From: Bacteroidia bacterium
Lineage (GTDB): Bacteria; Bacteroidota; Bacteroidia; Flavobacteriales; Flavobacteriaceae
DNA length: 14,494 bases
Reading direction: 5' to 3'
NCBI GenBank assembly: GCA_018679315.1
Contig: JAHHLF010000247.1
Coordinates: forward strand, 1-14,494
Part shown: in pieces, positions 1 through 6,484 of the stretch
How the letters are laid out: each line of letters opens with the position of its first letter
Numbering within the stretch: position 1 is the stretch's first letter
The notes under the pieces: model-generated
Database searches by the model: none
The model's input: the letters and a program-made list of their open reading frames with translations, nothing else
What the model was told of the DNA's origin: nothing
Program-made: the position numbers and the translations under genes

Positions 1-51
1 AGAATATATATCGGAAATCCCCGACCCCGTTACAGATTACGTTGGAATCAT

Positions 52-81
52 TTGACCAAATGATAAAAAGAAGTAACTTTG
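52..81 (+). promoter_or_regulatory. Bacteroidota-type promoter for tRNA-His
   Basis: A TTG at 52-54 and a perfect TAnnTTTG element (TAACTTTG, 74-81) are separated by 19 bases, which matches the known -33/-7 promoter of Bacteroidota primary sigma factors. Transcription would start near 87-90, so the precursor would carry a leader of roughly 75-80 nt before the mature tRNA at 167. It is the clearest promoter in the window. Confidence 0.75.
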
Positions 82-95
82 CCATCGCCTAAATC

Positions 96-175
96 ATGGT
101 GGTTGTCCGCCTTCGCATCTGGAGATGCTTCGGCGGATGAATTGTCGTGAAGAGGAACTAAAAAATGGTGGTTGT
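96..175 (+). repeat. 11-bp direct repeat copying the tRNA-His 5' end
   Basis: The sequence ATGGTGGTTGT occurs at 96-106 and again, exactly, at 165-175, where it forms the start of the tRNA (G-1 through position 8). The upstream copy lies in the predicted tRNA leader and runs straight into the left arm of the 106-137 hairpin. The arrangement looks like a partial duplication of the tRNA 5' end, or a short element that entered next to it. No transposase is associated with it. Confidence 0.6.
106..137. repeat. Perfect two-part inverted repeat in tRNA leader
   Basis: Arms TCCGCC (106-111) and GGCGGA (132-137) pair. Inside them GCATCT (115-120) pairs with AGATGC (123-128) around a GG centre. The two stems are separated by a symmetrical TTC/TTC internal loop, giving 12 base pairs in 32 nt. 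It sits between the promoter and the mature tRNA, so it would fold in the precursor RNA. It has no T-tract and is not a terminator. It could be a processing signal or a small dispersed palindromic element; the sequence alone does not decide. Confidence 0.6.
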
Positions 176-241
176 AGCTCAGCTGGTTAGAGCGCTGGAT
201 TGTGGTTCCAGAGGTCGCCGGTTCGAAACCGGTCTTCCACC
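167..241 (+). tRNA. tRNA-His (anticodon GTG)
   Basis: A full cloverleaf can be drawn. G-1 is at 167 and the acceptor 5' strand at 168-174. The D stem GCTC/GAGC is 177-180 with 190-193. The anticodon stem CTGGA/TCCAG is 195-199 with 207-211, and anticodon GTG is at 202-204. The T stem is 217-221 with 229-233 and encloses loop TTCGAAA. The acceptor 3' strand is 234-240 and C73 is at 241. The extra G-1 facing C73 is the hallmark of bacterial tRNA-His. CCA is not encoded (242-244 is CTA), so a CCA-adding enzyme is needed. As read here, acceptor positions 5-68 and 6-67 are both T opposite T (172/236 and 173/235), an unusual tandem mismatch. Confidence 0.95.
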
Positions 242-244
242 CTA

Positions 245-268
245 CTGACGCTCCCTACGGTCGGTCAG
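245..268. repeat. Small stem-loop directly after tRNA-His
   Basis: CTGAC (245-249) pairs with GTCAG (264-268) around a 14-nt loop, only three bases after the tRNA discriminator region. There is no T-tract, so it is not a convincing terminator. It is the first of a series of palindromes filling the tRNA to GIY-YIG gap. Confidence 0.4.
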
Positions 269-281
269 CATGGCTGGCCGA

Positions 282-342
282 AGGGATAGCGGAAGAAGCA
301 CTGATATGTGCGCCACGCGAGCATCGTCAGTGCTACATCCCT
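282..342. repeat. Nested inverted repeat between tRNA-His and GIY-YIG gene
   Basis: Outer arms AGGGAT (282-287) and ATCCCT (337-342) enclose inner arms AGCACTGA (297-304) and TCAGTGCT (327-334), all perfectly complementary. A further short GCG/CGC pairing (310-312 with 316-318) lies in the apical loop. The resulting 61-nt structure is G+C richer than the AT-rich bases that follow it (about 347-390). It contains no reading frame of its own that looks real. Position and symmetry suggest a structured RNA or a mobile palindromic repeat associated with the endonuclease gene downstream; this is inference. Confidence 0.5.
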
Positions 343-390
343 CCTTATCTGCAATTAAATTTCCTTGTATTTGTATTCTATTAGGCAAGT

Positions 391-687
391 ATGCCTTGTT
401 TCACCTATATATTGTTTTCTACCAGGCTAAACTTATTTTATGTGGGGGTTACCAATAATATCGAAAAAAGGTTAATAGAGCATAACAAATTTGCATCCTG
501 TTTCACATCTACAGGAGTCCCATGGACTTTGTTGTGGTCTACATCAAAAACAGATAGAAAGTCTGCTGAACGCCTTGAGAGTAGACTAAAAAATCTCACA
601 CGGAAACGGAAAATTGAGTTTATGATCAAATACAAAGATGGTATATCTCAGGAACTTTCTATAAAAATTCTGAACCAATTGATGTAA
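391..687 (+). CDS. Stand-alone GIY-YIG domain endonuclease
   Basis: A 98-residue protein that is almost entirely one GIY-YIG nuclease domain, a family that cuts DNA using one divalent metal. The GIY-like strand is T5-Y6-I7-L8, and the YIG-like strand is Y17-V18-G19. The catalytic arginine is R27 and H31 follows in the same helix (KRLIEHN). The metal-binding glutamate is most likely E63 in the ERLESRLK helix. All key residues appear present, so the gene looks intact. Length fits the small UPF0213/UvrC-N-like group, often misannotated as excinuclease subunit C although it lacks every other UvrC domain. The start at 391 gives the normal N-terminus immediately before the first strand; no Shine-Dalgarno is visible. 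Its cellular role is not established. The tRNA gene and palindromes immediately upstream make a homing-like or repeat-associated nuclease plausible but unproven. Confidence 0.85.
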   Translation: MPCFTYILFSTRLNLFYVGVTNNIEKRLIEHNKFASCFTSTGVPWTLLWSTSKTDRKSAERLESRLKNLTRKRKIEFMIKYKDGISQELSIKILNQLM

Positions 688-689
688 AT

Positions 690-719
690 AAAAAGTCCTT
701 CCAAGTGGAAGGACTTTTT
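690..719. terminator. Bidirectional Rho-independent terminator
   Basis: A 13-bp perfect stem (AAAAAGTCCTTCC at 690-702 with its complement at 707-719) with a four-base loop ends in T-runs on both strands. It lies between the convergent GIY-YIG gene (stop at 687) and the M28 peptidase gene (stop at 741) and can end both transcripts. Confidence 0.9.
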
Positions 720-740
720 AATTTCATTATTACCTGAATC

Positions 741-2300
741 CTACTTGGCCATCGTATCAATGGTTACCCGATTATCTCTGTTTGCTACTTCCCAGGCCGT
801 ATGGAAGATCAGTTGAGCCCTATTTTTTAGAAGATCAAAGTTGATCTTATCCACTGTGTCACTTGGTCTGTGGTAGTCATCGTGAGTTCCATTGAAATAG
901 AAAATGATAGGAATGTTGTTCTTAGCAAAATTGTAATGATCGCTCCTGTAATAAAATCGGTTGGGATCATTTTCATCATTGTATTTATAATCCAACTCTA
1001 TATTGGTATATTTTGCATTAACGGTTTCTGAAAGTGTATGCAATTCCTGACTTAATTTATCGGAACCGATCAGATAGACATAATTGCGATTTCCCTGGCG
1101 TTTGGGATCAATCCGACCGATCATATCAATATTTAAATTGGCCACAGTATTTGCCAGAGGGAATATGGGATCATAATCAGTATAATATTGAGAACCTAAT
1201 AAACCTTTTTCTTCCCCTGTGACATGCAGAAAGACGACAGACCTTTTAGGGCCTTGTCCATTCTTAGCTGCTTCTTTAAAAGCTTCAGCGATCTCTAACA
1301 TAGCTACTGTTCCGGAGCCGTCATCATCTGCGCCATTATTTATATTCCCGTCGGCATTTACGCCAATATGATCCAGATGAGAGGAAATAACCACATACTC
1401 TTCCGGTTTTTCACTTCCTTTTATAAATGAAACAACATTCTCAGTATCAATAACTTCGTTATCTGATTTTAAACTAAAACTTATAGGTATATCGAGTACT
1501 TCACCTGCAGAGGCAGTTTCAATATTCGGGTATACTTTTTTAGCTAGATCTGTATTCATTAGGATCATGATGGTGTCGTCATCTTCAGACTTGACCTGCA
1601 TTTGACCCCGGTCATTTGCGCGCATATAATTATAATATCCTTCAAACCTCGGATAGTTCACCGGATCATAGTAAAATATTGCAGAAGCACCTTGCTCTTT
1701 TGCGATCTCAGCTTTTTTGCCAATAGCCTCACTCATATTACTCCAAACCGAAGTTTCTTCTGTCCCACTTATAATGTAAGTGCCGTCTGCATTTTTTGGC
1801 TCCCCGGCCCTCATCATGACAACTTTGTCCTTTACATCAAGGTTGGAATAGTCGGAATACCCTTCTGTGTCAATTCCGTATCCGGCAAAGACGAGTCCCT
1901 GGTGCGAGCTCTCAGATCGTGAAAAAGTGACGAAATCTGATCCTATCGAATAGGTAGTATTATTGATGTTTACCTTTCCATTAGGGAGTTTTGTAAGCTC
2001 CAGAGGGACTTTCTGAAAATAATCACCGTCAGATTTGGCAGCAGGAATTTCCAATGTCTCGTAAGCAGCTTTAATATAATCCACTGCCAGTTTTTGACCC
2101 GGTGTTCCGGTCTCGCGACCAGCATATTCGTCTGAGGCATATACTTCCAAATGTTCACGGAGTTCCTCTTCGGTTATTGTCATTGCAAATGCCGATGCAT
2201 CCTGAATTGCTTCAGGTTGGCTGGGAATATCAGCGACGGGCTTTTGTGAAGAAGTACAGGCAAAGGCCAGTCCGAGCAATACGTAAGTCATCTTTTTCAT
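741..2300 (-). CDS. M28 family metallopeptidase lipoprotein
   Basis: A 519-residue exported zinc aminopeptidase-like protein. The first 15 residues are a lipoprotein signal ending in the lipobox L-A-F-A-C, so it is probably anchored in a membrane facing the periplasm or cell surface. A PA-like insert (around 130-270, with VFAGYGID) precedes or interrupts the peptidase core. The M28 zinc ligands are visible in order: H308 in SHLDHIG, D325-D327 in GADDDGSG, the catalytic/ligand pair E363-E364 in TGEEKG, D392 in NIDMIGR, and H455 in RSDHYNF. The active site therefore looks complete. I chose the ATG at 2298-2300 because it gives a standard MKK signal start; an ATG three codons earlier (2309) is possible. 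It probably trims peptides and supplies amino acids. It is transcribed divergently from the DUF885 gene. The exact substrate cannot be read from the sequence. Confidence 0.93.
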   Translation of the reverse strand: MKKMTYVLLGLAFACTSSQKPVADIPSQPEAIQDASAFAMTITEEELREHLEVYASDEYAGRETGTPGQKLAVDYIKAAYETLEIPAAKSDGDYFQKVPLELTKLPNGKVNINNTTYSIGSDFVTFSRSESSHQGLVFAGYGIDTEGYSDYSNLDVKDKVVMMRAGEPKNADGTYIISGTEETSVWSNMSEAIGKKAEIAKEQGASAIFYYDPVNYPRFEGYYNYMRANDRGQMQVKSEDDDTIMILMNTDLAKKVYPNIETASAGEVLDIPISFSLKSDNEVIDTENVVSFIKGSEKPEEYVVISSHLDHIGVNADGNINNGADDDGSGTVAMLEIAEAFKEAAKNGQGPKRSVVFLHVTGEEKGLLGSQYYTDYDPIFPLANTVANLNIDMIGRIDPKRQGNRNYVYLIGSDKLSQELHTLSETVNAKYTNIELDYKYNDENDPNRFYYRSDHYNFAKNNIPIIFYFNGTHDDYHRPSDTVDKINFDLLKNRAQLIFHTAWEVANRDNRVTIDTMAK

Positions 2301-2327
2301 AATCAACATCTACTTATTGAAATTCCC

Positions 2328-2335
2328 CAAAAATA
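2328..2335 (-). promoter_or_regulatory. Possible -7 element for the M28 peptidase gene
   Basis: On the minus strand this reads TATTTTTG, a perfect TAnnTTTG match, about 28 bases before the chosen start codon. No clear TTG lies at the expected upstream distance, so the promoter is only half supported. Confidence 0.35.
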
Positions 2336-2437
2336 CACAAAAGAAACTGAACATTTTTGTATGATATACAAGCCTCTAGCACCTGCATGAATCTACTCCT
2401 TAAAAAGTTGTATTTTGTAACATATCAACCAATATCT

Positions 2438-4168
2438 ATGAAGACTCCTTTTTTCTGCCTAGGTCTCTGCGCCTTCCTCTTTTTTGCATGTACTTCCGTC
2501 GAAGAGGAAGCTCAATTGGCCGACTTGATCCAGGCGTATGAAGACTATGAAGCCTATGATGATGAAACCTATCCTTTGGGCTTACCTACACGAGAACGTT
2601 ACAAAAAAACAGCTGAATTCGCGGATAGTTTATTGCAGGAAGTAAAAGCACTTAACCCCGATGAACTTGAAGAATCAGAGGCTATATCGGCACAGCTGCT
2701 TGCCTTCGTACTTCAGGATCGAATAGACTATTACTCATATGAACGATTCCTCAATCCCTTACTTTCCGACTCTGGTTTTCATGTCAGCTGGCCTTATATG
2801 GTCCGGCCGATTACAAATTATGAGCAGGCAAAGAAATACCTGAAGAAACTAAATGCCTTGCCGGCCTATGTAGATCATCAATTGGTAAATATTCGGGAAG
2901 GACTCAAGAAAGGAGTCTCACAACCCAAGGTGATATTTAAAGGATATGAATCCACCTATGAGGATCATATCGTATCGGATATTGAAGAGAGTTATTTCTA
3001 TTCTCCTTTTAAAAATCTTCCTGAAACCCTTACCGGTCTTCAGAAGGATTCTGTCTTAACTGCGGCTGAAGAAGTAATTAAAAACAAAGTGATCCCTCAA
3101 TACGAGCGAATCAAGATATTTTTTGAAGAAGAGTATTTCCCTGTGACAAGAACTAGTATTGGCGTAAGTGAAACCCCGGGAGGCCAGGATTACTATCAGA
3201 ATCGCATAAATTTCTACACAACAAGTGATAAATATACTGCCGATGATATCCACCAAATTGGATTGAGCGAGGTGGCACGGATCCGTGCAGCCATGAAAGA
3301 GATCATCGACGAAGTTGAATTTGATGGAAGCTTTGATGACTTCCTGGCATTTCTAAGGACCGATCCTCAGTTTTATGCGAAAACTCCGGAAGAACTATTG
3401 ATGATCGCCAGAGATATGGCCAAACGCGCTGATGAACAATTGCCCAGGTTCTTTAAAACCTTGCCCAGGCAGCCCTATGGAGTGGCTCCGGTACCTGCTT
3501 CCATCGCACCTAAATACACCGGCGGGAGATACGTAGGCTCTGAATCCGGCGGCACTGATCCTGGCTATTATTGGGTGAACACCTATGACCTGCCAAGCAG
3601 ACCCTTGTATACGCTACCATCACTTACGGTCCATGAAGCGGTTCCCGGACATCACCTCCAGGGTGCGCTAAACCAGGAATTAGGTGATAGCATACCGCAA
3701 TTCAGGAAGGATCTCTACTTATCGGCCTATGGAGAAGGATGGGGCCTGTATACCGAATTCCTGGCGGAAGAAATGGGGATGTATACTACCCCATATGAAC
3801 ATTTTGGGAAGCTAACCTATGAAATGTGGCGAGCGGCCCGACTAGTTGTAGATACCGGGATACATGCCAAGGGGTGGACCCGGGATCAGGTCGTAGATTT
3901 TATGGCCTCTAATACGGCGCTCTCACTTCACGAGATCAATACGGAAACAGATAGGTATATCTCATGGCCCGGCCAGGCGTTGTCCTATAAGATCGGGGAA
4001 TTAAAGATCAGGGAACTTCGGAAAAAAGCCAAAGAAGAGTTGGGTGCCGACTTTGATATCCGTGAGTTTCATGAAGTGATCCTGGGGCAGGGGACTGTGA
4101 CGTTGGATCTTCTTGAAAAACGCGTCAACCAATATATTCTTATAAATAAAAAAATAGAAGATGGATAG
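2438..4168 (+). CDS. DUF885 family zincin-like lipoprotein
   Basis: A 576-residue protein of the DUF885 family (PF05960), which belongs to the zincin peptidase clan. The N-terminus has a lipoprotein signal (hydrophobic residues 4-17, lipobox L-F-F-A-C, Cys18), followed by an acidic linker rich in E, D and Y. The family's HExxxGHH signature is H399-E400-A-V-P-G-H405-H406. A conserved downstream glutamate lies in AYGEGW (E433), so the metal site looks complete. Length fits the family (about 550-600 residues). The reading frame is open from 2357, but I start at 2438 because only that ATG places the lipoprotein signal at the N-terminus. The frame before it would add 27 residues with no signal character. 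Function in this family is mostly inferred: carboxypeptidase or dipeptidase activity is likely. With the divergent M28 lipoprotein it may form a peptide-scavenging pair. Confidence 0.9.
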   Translation: MKTPFFCLGLCAFLFFACTSVEEEAQLADLIQAYEDYEAYDDETYPLGLPTRERYKKTAEFADSLLQEVKALNPDELEESEAISAQLLAFVLQDRIDYYSYERFLNPLLSDSGFHVSWPYMVRPITNYEQAKKYLKKLNALPAYVDHQLVNIREGLKKGVSQPKVIFKGYESTYEDHIVSDIEESYFYSPFKNLPETLTGLQKDSVLTAAEEVIKNKVIPQYERIKIFFEEEYFPVTRTSIGVSETPGGQDYYQNRINFYTTSDKYTADDIHQIGLSEVARIRAAMKEIIDEVEFDGSFDDFLAFLRTDPQFYAKTPEELLMIARDMAKRADEQLPRFFKTLPRQPYGVAPVPASIAPKYTGGRYVGSESGGTDPGYYWVNTYDLPSRPLYTLPSLTVHEAVPGHHLQGALNQELGDSIPQFRKDLYLSAYGEGWGLYTEFLAEEMGMYTTPYEHFGKLTYEMWRAARLVVDTGIHAKGWTRDQVVDFMASNTALSLHEINTETDRYISWPGQALSYKIGELKIRELRKKAKEELGADFDIREFHEVILGQGTVTLDLLEKRVNQYILINKKIEDG

Positions 4169-4301
4169 AATTCTACTCAGTCGACTAAAAACAACTATGA
4201 TTTAACAGCTATCAATATTTACCTTTCTCTGCTTAAGTCCACGGAGACACTGCAAAGTTAAACGTTGAGCTTATCTTAAATCTTGGGATTAGAAGTATCG
4301 G

Positions 4302-5651
4302 TTAAGAGGCATTTTTCTTTTTAAATAAATAATATATCGGTATCCCTGTTAATATAGTGCCTATAGCCACAGATGATTCAAAAGGCCTTTCCATGAAGGC
4401 AAGGACCAATATAAATAATGAAGCGCTTATGAATACAAGCTGTGCCCAAGGATATCCGGGAAATCTTTTAGCTGTAACCTGCTGCTTTCTCAAGCGAAAA
4501 ACGCCGTAAACGGCCAGAATGGGAAATACTCCCAGCGCAAAGCCCATAAATGTCAGGATCTGATCAAATGTTCCGGAAAGAACCAGAATAGTCGCAATAA
4601 GAGCCTGGATCCCTATAGCATTAGCCGGAACATTGTGCTTTTTATGCATACGGCCCACAAATCCGAAGAACAATCCATCTTTGGCCATTGCATAGTATAC
4701 TCTTGGGCCAATTATAATAAACGCGCTTAGAGAGGAAAACAAGGCAAATGCGATCAGCAATGAGATCAGAATGTTTACATTTCCGCCAAAGAGATGTTCA
4801 ACAGCCAGACCACCAATAGCAATGACACCTCTCATTTCATCTGCTGGAATGGCATATACAAAAAGGGCATTTAAAAGCAGGTATAGCAGAATGACAATGC
4901 CAGTACCAAGAAAGAGCGAAGTGGGCAAATTTTTTACCGGATTACGTATTTCTGAGCCGATATAGGTCGCCGCATTCCAACCACTATAAGCGAACATGAT
5001 CCACATAAGGGCCAGACCGTACGTCTTAATGCCCGTCGAAGGCAATGCTGTGGAGGCAGCTACATTGAAATGAGAAGTATCCCCTGATCCAAAGAAAAAA
5101 CCCAGTGCGATTAATCCTATGATCAAGACTACTTTAAGCAGGGTTAGCACATTTTGAACCCTTGCACCCATGGAGAGGCCCCTGGAATGGATCCATGAAA
5201 AAATTAGGATCACCCCAATGGCAAGCAGCTTGTTAAAAGTAGTGACCGATAAACCCACCCATTCTGGTAGCAGGGGATAGGCATTTAAAAAGTATTCACT
5301 AAATCCCATTGCTGAAGCAGCAATCGGAGCAGAGAAACCAACCATAAAAGAAACCCAGCCACTCAGAAACCCCGTAAGCGGACTGAACAATCTGGAAAGA
5401 AAAGCATATTCACCTCCGGCCATTGGCATGGCTGCACCCAGTTCACCATAACTTAAGGCTCCTAAAAAAGCCAGACAGCCTCCAACAAACCAAAGCAGCA
5501 ACATGATCCATGGGTCTTTTAGATCTCCCATTAGCAAACCAGAAGTCGTGAAAATACCCACCCCGATCATATTGGCTACTACGATATTGGTAACTGCAAA
5601 CAATCCGAGTTGGCGCCTGGGGTCCCTTGAAGATGATTGATTCAAAGCCAT
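4302..5651 (-). CDS. APC superfamily amino acid permease
   Basis: A 449-residue, very hydrophobic inner-membrane protein with about 12 predicted membrane segments. The first segment carries the APC signature G30-V-G-I-F (NMIGVGIFTTSG), the substrate-binding unwound helix of the AdiC/LAT-type fold. The second helix region contains the usual GALSYGELG, followed by AMPMAGGEY. The sequence ends in a short lysine-rich cytoplasmic tail (KKKNAS). It should import amino acids or polyamines or exchange them; the substrate cannot be told. Its ATG directly abuts the stop codon of the upstream methyltransferase gene (TAA then ATG, no gap), so the two are very likely cotranscribed and translationally coupled. 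I see no terminator in the 133 bases beyond its stop codon. Involvement in tryptophan uptake for the distant kyn operon is possible but not indicated by position. Confidence 0.92.
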   Translation of the reverse strand: MALNQSSSRDPRRQLGLFAVTNIVVANMIGVGIFTTSGLLMGDLKDPWIMLLLWFVGGCLAFLGALSYGELGAAMPMAGGEYAFLSRLFSPLTGFLSGWVSFMVGFSAPIAASAMGFSEYFLNAYPLLPEWVGLSVTTFNKLLAIGVILIFSWIHSRGLSMGARVQNVLTLLKVVLIIGLIALGFFFGSGDTSHFNVAASTALPSTGIKTYGLALMWIMFAYSGWNAATYIGSEIRNPVKNLPTSLFLGTGIVILLYLLLNALFVYAIPADEMRGVIAIGGLAVEHLFGGNVNILISLLIAFALFSSLSAFIIIGPRVYYAMAKDGLFFGFVGRMHKKHNVPANAIGIQALIATILVLSGTFDQILTFMGFALGVFPILAVYGVFRLRKQQVTAKRFPGYPWAQLVFISASLFILVLAFMERPFESSVAIGTILTGIPIYYLFKKKNAS

Positions 5652-6299
5652 TTAGTTTTTATAACTGATCGCTAGTCCACCGCCACTATTATCAACTGTT
5701 GTAGTGTAATCCGATAATCCTTTCACATAGCTAAGGTACTCCAGAGTGCCAACCATGCCCCTTCGTCCATGGCTTTCGGGTCGCACATTATGGGCAGTAA
5801 AACATCCGCCACTCATTAGTATGGGAGATAGGTCCTTAAAATATTGTGTATACCAGTCTTTGTCTGCATCACTAAAAACGAAATCCAGGGGTCCTTTCAA
5901 TTCTTTAACAAGGGTGTGAGCATCCGCCAAACGGGCATCAATGAATTCGGAAACGCCTGCTTCCTCAAAGTTGGCCAGGGCTTCGCGATATCGATCTTCT
6001 TGAACTTCTATGGTGATCAATTTTCCACCGGTCTTACTAAATGCCCAAGCTATCCAAATGGCAGAATGCCCGGTAGAAGTTCCGATCTCTACTCCGTTGG
6101 TATAGCCATTTTGAAGAATAATATCATACAGGAGTTTCCCATCGGAATACGGGATATTCAGATCACGCCAGCGGTTTCTGTTCTTGTTCAGGAAATTTTG
6201 AACTTTAACATCCAATTCAGTTTGCTCAAGGATATTTTGAGATTGCATAGAGGGAATCCCGACGAGAATGATCAGGCAGGTAAGGAAGATATTTTTCAT
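5652..6299 (-). CDS. Class I SAM-dependent O-methyltransferase-like protein with signal peptide
   Basis: A 215-residue protein of the catechol/caffeoyl-CoA O-methyltransferase-like group. SAM motif I is E71-I-G-T-S-T-G77, the acidic residue after strand 2 is E98 (TIEVQ), and the post-strand-4 motif is D144-A-D-K-D-W-Y150. Unusually, the N-terminus is a textbook Sec signal: K2, a hydrophobic run from I4 to about V13, then PSMQSQ with likely cleavage near residue 20. That would send a SAM-dependent enzyme out of the cytoplasm, where SAM is not known to be available. At the position where family members usually have Asp-Asn as metal ligands (A-D-N-V), this protein has A169-H170-N171-V172, so one ligand may be His. 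It may be a methyltransferase with an altered role, a protein that uses the fold to bind something else, or the signal may be an uncleaved anchor. It is the first gene of an operon with the permease. Confidence 0.85.
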   Translation of the reverse strand: MKNIFLTCLIILVGIPSMQSQNILEQTELDVKVQNFLNKNRNRWRDLNIPYSDGKLLYDIILQNGYTNGVEIGTSTGHSAIWIAWAFSKTGGKLITIEVQEDRYREALANFEEAGVSEFIDARLADAHTLVKELKGPLDFVFSDADKDWYTQYFKDLSPILMSGGCFTAHNVRPESHGRRGMVGTLEYLSYVKGLSDYTTTVDNSGGGLAISYKN

Positions 6300-6366
6300 A
6301 TTCCAGCATTATTAGATCGGAAGTCTTTTCCGAATTGATCAAAAGCGGGGAAACATATGAAGATAA

Positions 6367-6398
6367 AAAAAGGGGATGTAAGAACATAGCCCCTTTTT
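6367..6398. terminator. Second terminator-like hairpin between yceI-like and methyltransferase genes
   Basis: AAAAAGGGG (6367-6375) pairs with CCCCTTTTT (6390-6398), and an inner ATGT/ACAT pairing (6376-6379 with 6384-6387) closes the loop. On the minus strand the stem is followed by a run of seven T. It lies 68 bases before the methyltransferase start and 45 bases beyond the first terminator. It could be a fail-safe terminator, an attenuator in the methyltransferase leader, or the end of a small transcript. Confidence 0.7.
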
Positions 6399-6442
6399 CA
6401 GTTATACTCAGATACCTTGTAAAACCTAATTCGGATAAAACG

Positions 6443-6470
6443 AAAAAGCCACGCAATGACGTGGCTTTTT
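6443..6470 (-). terminator. Rho-independent terminator of the YceI-family gene
   Basis: An 11-bp perfect stem (AAAAAGCCACG at 6443-6453 with CGTGGCTTTTT at 6460-6470) with a six-base loop begins 15 bases after the YceI stop codon in the transcribed direction and ends in a T-run on the minus strand. Confidence 0.88.
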
Positions 6471-6484
6471 AATTATACATCTAT

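Noticed and set aside
1..63. Possible C-terminal end of an upstream gene; three plus-strand frames are open from base 1 (stops near 53, 63 and 93).
   Set aside because: At most about 30 codons are visible and none has a recognisable motif, so the frame cannot be chosen.
202..458. Two short plus-strand open frames overlapping the tRNA and its downstream palindromes.
   Set aside because: They run through the tRNA-His anticodon arm and inverted repeats, have no family features, and are displaced by the clear GIY-YIG frame at 391.
391..687. UvrC excinuclease subunit.
   Set aside because: Only the GIY-YIG domain is present; the UvrB-binding, RNase H-like and HhH parts of UvrC are absent.
5844..6338. 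A 164-codon open frame on the plus strand opposite the methyltransferase gene.
   Set aside because: It is antisense to a gene with clear motifs and contains no recognisable domain; it is a shadow frame.
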